NCBI GenBank assembly: GCA_023389055.1
Contig: JAEWFA010000046.1
Coordinates: 3,721-67,720, forward strand
DNA from: Pseudomonadota bacterium
GTDB lineage: Bacteria; Pseudomonadota; Gammaproteobacteria; Burkholderiales; Burkholderiaceae_E
Length of the DNA stretch: 64,000 nt
Direction: 5' to 3'
How positions within the stretch are numbered: position 1 is the stretch's first letter; each line of letters starts with the position of its first letter. The translations under genes and the position numbers were made by a program. Below are positions 26,788 to 34,900 of this stretch, piece by piece. A model generated the notes under the pieces. That model made no database searches, was not told the DNA's origin, and saw nothing but the letters and a program-made list of their open reading frames with translations.

Positions 26788-28563
26788 ATGTTACCCGAGC
26801 AGAAGTCGCGCATCGCCGAATCGCTGCGCGTGGCGGCGCAGCGCGTGATCGAGCAGGCAGGCGTCGACGTCGACACGCCGACGGTCGAGCTCGACCGCCC
26901 GAAGCAGCCCGAGCACGGCGACCTCGCCTCGAACCTGGCGCTGCAACTCGCTCGGCCGCTGAAGGCGAAGCCGCGCGAGATCGCCGAGCGCCTGAAGGAC
27001 GCGCTCGAGGCGCTCGATCGCGAAGGGGCGGACGCGGCCGCGTTGATCGAGTCGATCGAGATTGCCGGGCCGGGTTTCCTGAACCTGAGGGTGCGCGCCG
27101 ATGCGAAGCGCGCCGCGATCGTTCGTGCGATCGCCGACGGCGCAGGCTTCGGCCGCGGGAATCGCGGCGAAGACCGCGCGGTGCTCGTCGAATTCGTCTC
27201 GGCAAATCCCACCGGGCCGCTGCACGTCGGCCACGGGCGGCAGGGGGCGCTGGGCGACGCGCTGTCGGCGTTGCTCGAAGCCGACGGCTGGCGCGTCAGT
27301 CGCGAGTTCTACTACAACGACGCCGGCGCGCAGATCGAGAACCTCGCGCGCTCGGTGCAGGCGCGCGCGCGCGGCATCGAGCCCGACGACCCCCGGTTCC
27401 CGGCCGACGGCTATCGCGGAGAGTACATCCGCGATATCGCCGCCGATTACGTCGCGGGCGAGAGCGTTTCGGCCGAGCAGGTGGAAACGGTTCGAGGCGC
27501 AGGCGACCCCGACGACCTCGAGGCCATCCGACGCTTCGCCGTCGCCTACCTCAGGCACGAGCAGGACATCGACCTGCGCGCCTTCGGCGTTCGCTTCGAT
27601 CGCCACTACCTCGAGTCGTCGTTGTATGCCGACGGCCGCGTGCAGGCCGTCGTCGACGCTTTGCGGCAGTCGGGGCACACCTACGAGGACGAGGGCGCGC
27701 TGTGGCTGCGCACCACCGCGTTCGGCGACGACAAGGACCGCGTGATGCGCAAGTCCGACGGCGCGTTCACGTATTTCGTGCCCGACGTCGCGTACCACGT
27801 CGTCAAGTGGGAGCGCGGCTTCGCGCGTGCGATCAACGTGCAGGGCTCCGACCACCACGGGACCGTCGCGCGCGTGCGCGCCGGACTGCAGGCGCTGGGC
27901 ATCGGCATTCCGCCGGGCTATCCCGACTACGTGATGCACAAGATGGTCACGGTGATGCGCGGCGGCGAGGAGGTGAAGATCTCCAAGCGCGCCGGCTCCT
28001 ACGTGACGCTGCGGGACCTGATCCAGTGGACGGGCGAGGTCCCGCAGGACGACGGCAGCGTTCGCGTCGACGAGCAGCGCGGCCGCGACGCGGTGCGCTT
28101 CTTCCTGATCTCGCGCAAGGCCGACAGCGAGTTCGTCTTCGACGTCGACCTGGCGCTGGCGCGCACCGACGAGAATCCCGTCTACTACATCCAGTACGCG
28201 CACGCCCGCATCTGCTCGGTGCTCGCGCAATGGGGCGGCGAGGCGGATGCACTGGCGCGCTCGGCCGCCGCCGGCGGCGTCGCGCTCGACGCGTTGAGCA
28301 GCGCGCGCGAGTTCTCGCTGTGCGCGCGGATCGCTTCGTTCCCGCAGGCGCTGCAGGCCGCGGTGGACGAGCTCGCGCCGCACGCGATCGCTTTCTATCT
28401 CAAGGACTTAGCAGCCGAACTTCACTCTTACTATAATGCCGAACGGGTGCTCGTCGACGACGAGCCGACGCGGCTCGCCCGTCTGGCGCTGCTGCTGGCC
28501 GTGCGGCAGGTGTTTCGTAACGGCCTGGCGCTGCTCGGCGTGTCGGCTCCCGAGAGGATGTAA
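26788..28563 (+). CDS. argS: Arginyl-tRNA synthetase
   Basis: 591-residue class I synthetase charging tRNA-Arg. N-terminal Add-1 domain (about 1-120) is followed by the HIGH-type motif HVGHG at about 147-151 within VEFVSANPTGPLHVGHGRQG. The KMSKS-equivalent loop is EEVKISKRAG near 393. The DALR anticodon-binding domain occupies about 470-591, ending ALLGVSAPERM. An upstream TACAAT at 26772-26777 is a plausible -10 element. The SPOR gene starts on the base after the stop codon, so the two are in one transcript. A TATAAT near the 3' end of this gene may serve as an extra promoter for the downstream genes. Confidence 0.97.
   Translation: MLPEQKSRIAESLRVAAQRVIEQAGVDVDTPTVELDRPKQPEHGDLASNLALQLARPLKAKPREIAERLKDALEALDREGADAAALIESIEIAGPGFLNLRVRADAKRAAIVRAIADGAGFGRGNRGEDRAVLVEFVSANPTGPLHVGHGRQGALGDALSALLEADGWRVSREFYYNDAGAQIENLARSVQARARGIEPDDPRFPADGYRGEYIRDIAADYVAGESVSAEQVETVRGAGDPDDLEAIRRFAVAYLRHEQDIDLRAFGVRFDRHYLESSLYADGRVQAVVDALRQSGHTYEDEGALWLRTTAFGDDKDRVMRKSDGAFTYFVPDVAYHVVKWERGFARAINVQGSDHHGTVARVRAGLQALGIGIPPGYPDYVMHKMVTVMRGGEEVKISKRAGSYVTLRDLIQWTGEVPQDDGSVRVDEQRGRDAVRFFLISRKADSEFVFDVDLALARTDENPVYYIQYAHARICSVLAQWGGEADALARSAAAGGVALDALSSAREFSLCARIASFPQALQAAVDELAPHAIAFYLKDLAAELHSYYNAERVLVDDEPTRLARLALLLAVRQVFRNGLALLGVSAPERM
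28408..28437 (+). promoter_or_regulatory. Possible internal promoter at the end of argS
   Basis: TATAAT at 28432-28437 with a weak TTAGCA at 28408-28413 (18-base spacer). It lies 126 bp before the SPOR gene, in an unusually AT-rich stretch of a GC-rich gene. It could give argS-independent expression of the SPOR-dsbA genes. The conserved YYN residues partly explain the sequence. Confidence 0.35.
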
Positions 28564-29184
28564 ATGGTGGATCGCGTCGTTCGTCCGGGTTCTGTACGCC
28601 GCATGCGCGGCGGGACGCTGCTCGGTTTCCTGGTCGGGTTGATCGCCGGACTGTCCATCGCCGTCGTCGTTGCGATGATCGTCACGCGCGCGCCGGTGCC
28701 GTTCGTCGACAAGAGCAACCGCAACGCCGAGCCGGCGCTCGAGCCGAAGTCGCTGTCGGAGGCGCCGGATCCCAACGTTCCGCTGCACGCGAAGGCGCGT
28801 CCGGTCGCAGGAGCGACTGCCCCTTCCGCTGCTCCGGCGACGGTCGCGACGCCGGCCATCTCCCCGACGCCGTCGGCGCCGATCGTCGCCTCGGCGCCCG
28901 CAAGCGTCGCGCCGGGTTCTTCGCCGGGCGCTGCGGCCGATTCGCAGGGCGACGCAAGCTACCTGTTGCAGGCCGGCGCCTTCCGCTCGTCGTCGGAGGC
29001 CGAGAGCATGAAGGCGCGGCTCGCGCTGATCGGCTTCGAGGCGCGCGTGCTCGACGCGCAGGTCAACGGCCAGACGCTGTATCGTGTCCGCGTCGGACCC
29101 TACGCGCAGCTCGATTCGATGAATCGCGCCCGGGCACGGCTGGCCGAGAACGGCATCGAGGCCTCGGTGGTCCGGCAGCGATGA
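28564..29184 (+). CDS. SPOR-domain membrane protein (FtsN-like)
   Basis: 206 residues: short basic cytoplasmic N-terminus, one TM helix (about 22-40, LGFLVGLIAGLSIAVVVAMI), a Pro/Ala/Ser-rich periplasmic linker (about 55-128) and a C-terminal SPOR domain (about 132-205, starting ASYLLQAGAFRSSSEAES). SPOR domains bind denuded septal peptidoglycan. This shape is that of an FtsN-type divisome protein. It sits between argS and dsbA, a conserved betaproteobacterial order, and its ATG immediately follows the argS stop. Identity as true FtsN is not certain because FtsN-type proteins diverge widely. Confidence 0.85.
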   Translation: MVDRVVRPGSVRRMRGGTLLGFLVGLIAGLSIAVVVAMIVTRAPVPFVDKSNRNAEPALEPKSLSEAPDPNVPLHAKARPVAGATAPSAAPATVATPAISPTPSAPIVASAPASVAPGSSPGAAADSQGDASYLLQAGAFRSSSEAESMKARLALIGFEARVLDAQVNGQTLYRVRVGPYAQLDSMNRARARLAENGIEASVVRQR

Positions 29185-29236
29185 AAACCCGCGCGCCGCG
29201 TCCCACGCGTCGCGCGTCAATTTTTCGGGACGCTAC

Positions 29237-29884
29237 ATGATCGATGCTCGCAGACGAACCCTGATCTCCGCCGGCGCGGCACTGGCCGGCGTCGCTGCAC
29301 TGCCCGCTGCGCAGGCGCAGCCCGCGCCGGTGCAGGGGCGCGACTATCGTCTGGTTTCGCCGCCGCAGCCCACCGAAGCAGCGGCGGGCAAGATCGAGGT
29401 CATCGAGTTCTTCTGGTACGGCTGCCCGCACTGCAATGCACTGGAGCCGCTGCTGAAGCAGTGGTTGGCGAAGCTGCCGTCCGACGTCTTCTTCAAGCGC
29501 GTGCACGTCCCGTTCGGCGACCGGCGCCATCAGCAGCTGTACTACACGCTGGAATCGATGGGCGTTGCGGAGAAGGCCGACGACGCCGTCTTCCGCGCGA
29601 TCCATGTCGACGGCAACCGGATGGACACGCCGGAGAAGATGATCGACGTGCTGTCGAAGCACGGCGTCGACAAGGACAAGTTCCTCGACACGTGGAAATC
29701 GTTCGCCGTGCGCACGAAGATGTCGCGCGGCGCGCAGCTCACGCAGGCCTACGGCGTCGACGGCGTTCCGGCGATGGCGGTCGCCGGCAAGTACTACACG
29801 GCGCCGAGCCTCGTCGGGTCGAACGTCGGAGCCCTGCGCGTCATCGACTGGCTGGTGCAGAAGGAGCGCCAGGCCGGCAAGTAG
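29237..29884 (+). CDS. dsbA: Periplasmic thiol:disulfide interchange protein DsbA
   Basis: 215 residues with a signal peptide ending near residue 27 (AQA-QP). The thioredoxin fold carries the active-site CPHC motif (C63-C66) in EFFWYGCPHCNALEPLL and the cis-proline loop DGVPAMAV near 175. It oxidises cysteine pairs in exported proteins and is re-oxidised by DsbB. The helical insertion between these motifs matches DsbA. A copper-resistance link is possible (DsbA can be copper-sensitive), but nothing in the sequence shows it. Upstream gene is the SPOR protein, 52 bp away. Confidence 0.95.
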   Translation: MIDARRRTLISAGAALAGVAALPAAQAQPAPVQGRDYRLVSPPQPTEAAAGKIEVIEFFWYGCPHCNALEPLLKQWLAKLPSDVFFKRVHVPFGDRRHQQLYYTLESMGVAEKADDAVFRAIHVDGNRMDTPEKMIDVLSKHGVDKDKFLDTWKSFAVRTKMSRGAQLTQAYGVDGVPAMAVAGKYYTAPSLVGSNVGALRVIDWLVQKERQAGK

Positions 29885-29924
29885 AAGGGCCGTGCCCGGT
29901 CGCGCGGCAGCGGGGGAAGGCGCG

Positions 29925-30719
29925 ATGCGCATCGTGTCGCTCGTGCCCAGTCTCACCGAGCTGCTGTGCCAGCTCGGGCTGCGCGAGCATCTCGTCGGCC
30001 GCACCGGCTTTTGCATCCATCCGCGTGAAGCGCTGCGCGACGTGCCACGCGTCGGCGGCACGAAGGACGTCGACGTGGAGCGCGTTCGCGCGCTGGCGCC
30101 CACGCACGTCGTCGTCAACGTCGACGAGAACGAGAAGCCCGTCGTCGAACGCATCGCGGAATTCGTTCGCGAGATCGTCGTCACGCATCCGATCACCGTC
30201 GACGACAATCTCGCGCTGATCGAGTCCTTCGGCGAGCGCTTCGGTGTGCGCGACGTCGCGCAACGAATCGCCGAGCGGCAGCGCGACGCGGTGCACCGCT
30301 TGCGCACGCGCCGCTTCACCCCGGTCGACGTCCTCTACCTGATCTGGAAGGATCCGTGGATGAGCATCGGGCGCGAGACGTTCATTGCGCACATGCTCGG
30401 CGCGGTGGGGCTGCATTCGGTCGTCGCCGACGAGCAGCCGCGCTACCCGGTGGTCGACGATCCGTCGCTCGACGCGCGCGGTGCGCGGGTCGTGCTGCTG
30501 TCCTCCGAGCCCTATCGATTCGGCGAACGGCATCGGGCGGCGCTGCAGCGCGCGAGCGGGCGCCGCTCGCCCTCGCCCATATTTGCGACGATCGACGGCG
30601 AGATGACGTCGTGGTACGGCACGCGGGCCATCGACGGCCTGCACTACCTGCTGGGCTGGCGTGATGCGTTCGAGCGCGCGCTCGACGCCGGGCAGTCGAG
30701 GAAGGAGGAAGGCGAATGA
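29925..30719 (+). CDS. BtuF-like helical-backbone metal/cobalamin-binding protein without signal peptide
   Basis: 264 residues resembling the substrate-binding proteins of cobalamin and iron uptake. It begins MRIVSLVPSLTELLCQLGLREHLVGRT, the classic BtuF-like N-terminal strand-helix, and contains GGTKDVDVERVRALAPTHVVVN, LIWKDPWMSIG and a C-terminal WYGTRAIDGLHYL. No signal peptide precedes MRIVSLVPS, and the ATG at 29925 has a GGGGGAAGG ribosome site, so the protein appears cytoplasmic. No ABC permease or ATPase gene adjoins. Its stop overlaps the rlpA start (ATGA). Function is therefore uncertain; a soluble corrinoid or metal-binding role is one possibility. Confidence 0.8.
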   Translation: MRIVSLVPSLTELLCQLGLREHLVGRTGFCIHPREALRDVPRVGGTKDVDVERVRALAPTHVVVNVDENEKPVVERIAEFVREIVVTHPITVDDNLALIESFGERFGVRDVAQRIAERQRDAVHRLRTRRFTPVDVLYLIWKDPWMSIGRETFIAHMLGAVGLHSVVADEQPRYPVVDDPSLDARGARVVLLSSEPYRFGERHRAALQRASGRRSPSPIFATIDGEMTSWYGTRAIDGLHYLLGWRDAFERALDAGQSRKEEGE

Positions 30720-32008
30720 GCGCTTCGAGTCTCGCGATGCGGATCGTCCTCGTGTCGTTGCTGGTGGCGCTCGGCGCCTGCTCTACGTCGAAAGGGACGC
30801 GGACGGCGTCGGGCGTCGACGGTGCCGCGCGCGCAGGCGGCTACTACCTCGACGACGGCCCCGGGAAACTGTCGCCGGCCGACGTCGCGGCGATTCCCGA
30901 TGCGGTTCCTCGCGCCGAACCGGTGCTGCTGCGCACCTCCAGGCCGTACACCGTGTTCGGCCGGACGTACACGCCGATGAACGCGCTCGCGCCGTATCGC
31001 GAGCGCGGCGTCGCCTCGTGGTACGGCAAGCGCTACCACGGCAAGCCGACCTCGAGCGGCGAGCCCTACGACATGTACGCGATGACGGCGGCGCATCCGA
31101 CGCTGCCGATCCCGAGCTACGTGCGGGTGACGCGCACGGGCACGGGTCGAAGCGTCGTCGTTCGCGTCAACGATCGCGGGCCGTTCCTGCAGAACCGGTT
31201 GATCGACCTTTCCTATACGGCGGCCGCGAAGCTCGGCTTCGTCGAGATGGGCAGTGCGGAGGTCGACGTCGAGGCGGTCACGCAGTTCGATGCGCCGGTG
31301 CTGGTGGCGCTGGGCGGCGCGGGTGGTGCGCAAGTCGGCAACGAAGCGCAGGCGCAGCCCGCTGCGGCGGTTGCGGCGGCAGCTTCGACGGCGGCTGCGC
31401 CGTCGGCGGCAGCGGTACCTGCGAGGGATGCGCCGATAGGCGTGCCGGTGCTCGCCTCGGGCGCAGTGCCGGGGGCAGAGCCCCGTGCCGCGCCGGCTGC
31501 AGCGCCGGCTGCCGCGCCGGCTGCCGCGCCGGCTGCCGCGCCGGCACTGGCGTCGGCATCAGGAGAATCGCCGCGTCGACTCGTCGTCGAGACGAGTTTT
31601 GCCGCGGATCGTGCGCAGCAAGGTGGGCCGTCGCCGCTCTCCGAAGCGAGTGCTTCCCTTGCAGTGCGACCGGCGCTCGCCGCTGCGGCCCCTGCGGCTC
31701 CGGAAGCGGCACCGGTCGCGGCGATCGCTGCAGCATCGGCTGCTGCGGCGGTATCCGGCAGCACTCGCGCCCAACCTCCCGGCTTCTGGTTGCAGCTCGG
31801 CGCCTTCGCCTCGGCCGACGCTGCCCGCGCGGCGCTCGAACGACTGCAGCGCGAACTGGCGTGGCTCGGCGCGCAGCTCGACGTGCGGCGTGAAGGACAG
31901 TGGTTCAAGGTGCAGGCAGGGCCCTGGCCGCAGCGAGAGCACGCGCTGGACGCGGCCGCGCGTGTGCGCGGTGCGACGGCGCTGCGGCCGTTCACGATCT
32001 TTCGTTGA
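30716..32008 (+). CDS. rlpA: RlpA-type septal lytic transglycosylase lipoprotein
   Basis: 430 residues. N-terminal lipoprotein signal with lipobox VALGAC (Cys22). A double-psi beta-barrel domain spans about 97-185, with RGVASWYGKRYHGKPTSSGE and VVVRVNDRGPF including the catalytic-type Glu and Asp. A long Ala/Pro-rich linker follows (about 190-345, with an AAPA repeat). The C-terminal SPOR domain (about 352-428) starts GFWLQLGAFASADAA. RlpA cleaves peptide-free glycan strands at the septum and aids daughter cell separation. It overlaps the BtuF-like gene by four bases. The linker is longer than in E. coli RlpA. Confidence 0.92.
   Translation: MSASSLAMRIVLVSLLVALGACSTSKGTRTASGVDGAARAGGYYLDDGPGKLSPADVAAIPDAVPRAEPVLLRTSRPYTVFGRTYTPMNALAPYRERGVASWYGKRYHGKPTSSGEPYDMYAMTAAHPTLPIPSYVRVTRTGTGRSVVVRVNDRGPFLQNRLIDLSYTAAAKLGFVEMGSAEVDVEAVTQFDAPVLVALGGAGGAQVGNEAQAQPAAAVAAAASTAAAPSAAAVPARDAPIGVPVLASGAVPGAEPRAAPAAAPAAAPAAAPAAAPALASASGESPRRLVVETSFAADRAQQGGPSPLSEASASLAVRPALAAAAPAAPEAAPVAAIAAASAAAAVSGSTRAQPPGFWLQLGAFASADAARAALERLQRELAWLGAQLDVRREGQWFKVQAGPWPQREHALDAAARVRGATALRPFTIFR
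31487..31546 (+). repeat. 12-bp tandem repeat in the rlpA linker
   Basis: Five near-identical 12-bp units (31487-31498, 31499-31510, 31511-31522, 31523-31534 and 31535-31546), each encoding Ala-Ala-Pro-Ala. Unit 2 and unit 5 each differ by one base. The repeat length is a multiple of three, so changes in copy number keep the reading frame. Confidence 0.9.
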
Positions 32009-32017
32009 GGGGCCGGG

Positions 32018-32041
32018 AACCGGGCGGCTCGGTCGGTTTTT
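32018..32041 (+). terminator. Possible intrinsic terminator after rlpA
   Basis: Short inverted repeat AACCG (32018-32022) and CGGTT (32034-32038), followed by a five-T run (32037-32041), starting ten bases after the rlpA stop. The stem is only about five pairs, so it is a weak candidate. In the 196 bases from here to 32237 I see only a 7-bp hairpin at 32056-32074 and no gene. Confidence 0.4.
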
Positions 32042-32237
32042 GTTCGTGCCAGCGAACGCGCGCAAATCGCGCGTGTTGCGTCGTCGTGGGGGCGGCGCGG
32101 CAGAAAATGCGCGCAAAACGTGCATTCGGCGTGCGCTGAATCGGCCACAGCGGAAAACGCCCGAAGAACGCGCGTTTCTGCGGTTCGTTACCGCCAGGGC
32201 GCTCGGTTCGCCGCCGTCGCGCCGCTTGCGCGACGCG

Positions 32238-33212
32238 CTACCCGGCGTCGTCCTGCTTTTCGCCCGCTTCGCCCGCCTCCCCCGTGCCCTCCGCTTCGCC
32301 TGTCTCGCCCGCGCCCACGTCCGCGCCCACCGTGTCTGCCGCCGCCAGCGCCATCGCATACAGCTGTCGACGCGGCAACTTCGTCACCCGGGCCGCCAGC
32401 CGCACGGCGCGGCTGAGCGGCATCTCGGCGAGCAGCTCCGAAAGCAGCGCACCGACGTCGATCTCCGCCGCGCTCGACGCCGACGCGTCGTCCTGTCCCG
32501 CGGTCTTCGACGCCGGCGCGACGACCAGCACGTACTCGCCGCGCAGACGGTTCTCGTCGGCTTCGACCCACGCGAGCGCGTCGCCGACGTCGCAGACGTG
32601 GATCTCCTCGAAGCGCTTGGTGAGCTCACGGCCGATCGCGATGCGCCGTGCGGTGCCGGCCACGCGCGCGAGCGCCGACAGCGTCTGCGTGATGCGGTGC
32701 GGCGCTTCGAACAGCACGTACGGGTGCCGCATCTGCGCGAGTTGCGCGAGGCGGGCGTCGCGAGCCTTGCCGCGCGCCGGCAGGAATCCCTCGAAGTGAA
32801 AGGGTCCTTCGACGAGGCCGCTCGCCGCGACCAGCGCGAGCGGTGCCGACGGCCCCGGGATGGGAACGACGCGGTGGCCGGCGGCGCGCACCTCGTCGAC
32901 GATGCGCGCGCCGGGGTCGCTGACTGCGGGCGTTCCCGCGTCGCTCACCAGCGCGACGGTGCGTCCCTCGGCGAGCGCCTGGACGATGCGCTGCGCGGCA
33001 GCGCGTTCGTTGTGTCGATGCGCGGGCATCGTTTTCGGATGCGCGCCGAGATGCTCGAGCAGCACCCGCGTCGTGCGCGTGTCTTCGGCGGCTACCAGAT
33101 CGACGGCGCGCAGTACATCGGCCGCACGGCCTCCGATATCCGACAGATGTCCGATCGGCGTGGCCACTACATATAATGAGCCCGGCTCGACGCCGCCCGT
33201 CGAACCGCTCAT
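32238..33212 (-). CDS. rsmI: 16S rRNA 2'-O-methyltransferase RsmI
   Basis: 324 residues of the tetrapyrrole-methylase fold. It 2'-O-methylates C1402 of 16S rRNA using SAM. Signatures include GSLYVVATPIGHLSDI near the N-terminus, AAEDTRTTRVLLEHLG, VALVSDAGTPAVSDPG, PIPGPSAPLALVAASGL and FLPARGKARDARL. The C-terminal tail (about 290-324) is Gly/Glu/Ala-rich and probably disordered. The ATG at 33212 is 16 bases from the divergent lpoA-like start. The rsmI/lpoA/yraN arrangement is widely conserved. Confidence 0.95.
   Translation of the reverse strand: MSGSTGGVEPGSLYVVATPIGHLSDIGGRAADVLRAVDLVAAEDTRTTRVLLEHLGAHPKTMPAHRHNERAAAQRIVQALAEGRTVALVSDAGTPAVSDPGARIVDEVRAAGHRVVPIPGPSAPLALVAASGLVEGPFHFEGFLPARGKARDARLAQLAQMRHPYVLFEAPHRITQTLSALARVAGTARRIAIGRELTKRFEEIHVCDVGDALAWVEADENRLRGEYVLVVAPASKTAGQDDASASSAAEIDVGALLSELLAEMPLSRAVRLAARVTKLPRRQLYAMALAAADTVGADVGAGETGEAEGTGEAGEAGEKQDDAG
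33172..33177 (+). promoter_or_regulatory. Candidate -10 element for lpoA
   Basis: TATAAT with a G+C-rich surround, 51 bp before the lpoA start and inside the first codons of the divergent rsmI. No good -35 hexamer is seen at 16-18 bases. The -10 match is exact. Confidence 0.4.
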
Positions 33213-33227
33213 CGAATCGCTGCGCTG

Positions 33228-34403
33228 ATGTCCGACACGTCGACTTTCCCGAGATATTCGCGGCGTTCCGCGTTGCGCGCGCTGCTTGGCGGGGCGGCGC
33301 TCGCCGCGCCCGCATTCTCTGCGCTCGCGCAGCGCGAGACAAGCACGGAGGAACCGGAAGGCCGGGGCGTTGCATCGCCCGAGCGCCAGCGTTTCGGCGC
33401 GGGTCCGATCGGTATCGCGCTGTTCGTGCCGCCCGCCGACGGAATCTACCGGCGCGCGACCGCTGCGCTCGTCGACGGCGTGCGCGCGGCGCACTCGCGC
33501 GACGGTGCCGGCATCACGGTCGAGGTTGCCGAGGTCGACGTCGACCTGATCGCGCTGCGCGGGCTGTACGACGAGCTGTTGCAGCGCGGCTTCTCGATGG
33601 TGATCGGGCCTCTCACCCGCGACGTAGTCGCGCTCGTCGCCGACGCCGGCGCACCGCCCGTGTTCACGCTCGCGCTGAACCAGAGCGAGGGTCATTCGCT
33701 GCCGCCGAACATGCTGTCGCTCGGGCTGTCGATCGAGTCGGAGGCGCGCCAGGCCGCCGCGATCGCCTACGACGAGGCCGCGCTCGTCGCGCCGCGCCCG
33801 CGCGCTGCGCTCGTGCAGGACGACACGGCACTGGGCGCGCGCAGCGCTGCGGCCTTCGCCGAGCGCTGGCGCAGTCGCGGCGGCGACGTGTACGACCCGA
33901 TCGAAGTGACGACCACGAGCTCGAGCCGTATCCGTTCGAAGCTCACGCCGCTGCGCGCCGACGTCACTTTCGTTGCCGGCCAGCCGGTGCTCGCGCAAGC
34001 CGTGCGCGTCGCGCTCGGTGCGCGCGCCGTCATCTATGGCACCTCGCGGCTCAACACCGGCGCGGTGCTCACCGGGCAGGCGGGCGGCGTTCCGTTTCCG
34101 ATTCGCTCGCCGGAACTCGACGGCGTGCGCCTGATCGATCTTCCGTGGCGCGTGCAACCCGACGCGCCGGCGGTAATGGCGTATCCGCGCCCCGCCGACA
34201 TGAATCTCGAGGTGCAGAAGCTGTATGCGCTCGGAATCGATGCGTTCCGGATCGCGCGGCTGCTCGTCGATCGGGCTCCCGTCATCGACCTCGACGGCGT
34301 TACCGGACGACTGCGTCTGTCCGCAGACGGCACGACGATCACGCGCGAAGGCGTGCTGGTCGAATATCGAGACGGCGTTCTCGTCCCGGTTACGCCGCCG
34401 TGA
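33228..34403 (+). CDS. LpoA-like penicillin-binding protein activator (periplasmic binding fold)
   Basis: 391 residues. The N-terminus (SRRSALRALLGGAALAAPAFSALA) is an export signal with a twin-arginine-like SRRS start. The rest is a type I periplasmic-binding-protein fold like LppC/LpoA C-terminal domain, with RFGAGPIGIALFVPPADGIY, MVIGPLTRDVVALV and FRIARLLVDRAPVIDLDGVTGRL. LpoA stimulates PBP1a from the outer membrane in enterobacteria. Here the N-terminal TPR half is missing and no lipobox is evident, so this is a shorter homologue. Position between rsmI and yraN supports the assignment. The stop overlaps the yraN GTG start. Confidence 0.82.
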   Translation: MSDTSTFPRYSRRSALRALLGGAALAAPAFSALAQRETSTEEPEGRGVASPERQRFGAGPIGIALFVPPADGIYRRATAALVDGVRAAHSRDGAGITVEVAEVDVDLIALRGLYDELLQRGFSMVIGPLTRDVVALVADAGAPPVFTLALNQSEGHSLPPNMLSLGLSIESEARQAAAIAYDEAALVAPRPRAALVQDDTALGARSAAAFAERWRSRGGDVYDPIEVTTTSSSRIRSKLTPLRADVTFVAGQPVLAQAVRVALGARAVIYGTSRLNTGAVLTGQAGGVPFPIRSPELDGVRLIDLPWRVQPDAPAVMAYPRPADMNLEVQKLYALGIDAFRIARLLVDRAPVIDLDGVTGRLRLSADGTTITREGVLVEYRDGVLVPVTPP

Positions 34404-34753
34404 CGCGTCGCTCGCCGACGCAGGCGCGAGGCGACGCAGCCGAGGAACGCGCGCTCGCGTTCCTCGTCGGCGAAGGGCTGGCGCTGGTCGAACGCAACGT
34501 CGCGAGCCGGCTCGGGGAGATCGACCTCGTCATGCGCGACGCGGCAGACATCGTCTTCGTCGAGGTGCGTGCACGCGCAGGCGGCGACTTCGGCGGTGCC
34601 GCGGCATCGGTCGACGCCGCCAAGCAACGGCGTCTCCAACGCGAAGCGCAACGCTGGATGAACCGGCGCTTCGGCGATCGCTGGCCGCCGTGCCGCTTCG
34701 ATGTCTGTGCCTTCGAAGGCGCGCGTCTGGACTGGATCCGCGGCGCCTTCTGA
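34400..34753 (+). CDS. yraN: YraN family protein (UPF0102)
   Basis: 117 residues. The reading frame begins at GTG 34400, overlapping the upstream stop as GTGA. It shows the family pattern: GDAAEERALAFLVGEGLALVERNV near the start, then GEIDLVMRDAADIVFVEVRAR, which has the restriction-endonuclease-like core (D and E-x-R). The end reads RFDVCAFEGARLDWIRGAF. The family is uncharacterised but widely conserved, always near rsmI and lpoA. A nuclease-related role is inferred only from fold. Confidence 0.9.
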   Translation: MTRRSPTQARGDAAEERALAFLVGEGLALVERNVASRLGEIDLVMRDAADIVFVEVRARAGGDFGGAAASVDAAKQRRLQREAQRWMNRRFGDRWPPCRFDVCAFEGARLDWIRGAF

Positions 34754-34835
34754 TGCCCGCGCGACGTGGCCCGGGCGGCGCGGTGAACTGACCGTGCGTC
34801 GCGGCCGCGACGGAGGGCTCGCTCACATCGCACCG

Positions 34836-34841
34836 TATAAT
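34836..34841 (+). promoter_or_regulatory. Candidate -10 element for diaA
   Basis: TATAAT, 59 bp before the diaA start in the 147-bp gap after yraN. No convincing -35 is seen. A CpG-rich discriminator follows. Confidence 0.4.
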
Positions 34842-34900
34842 CGCCGCGACGTTTCCAGCCCCTTGTCGCAGCGCGTGGCCACGCGCGAGGCGGCCCGCGA

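Noticed and set aside
31487..31546. CRISPR array
   Set aside because: Repeats are 12 bp, contiguous without spacers and encode a protein linker.
32009..32237. RNase P RNA or small protein gene between rlpA and rsmI
   Set aside because: No conserved RNase P core sequences, and open frames there are shadows of rsmI in other frames.
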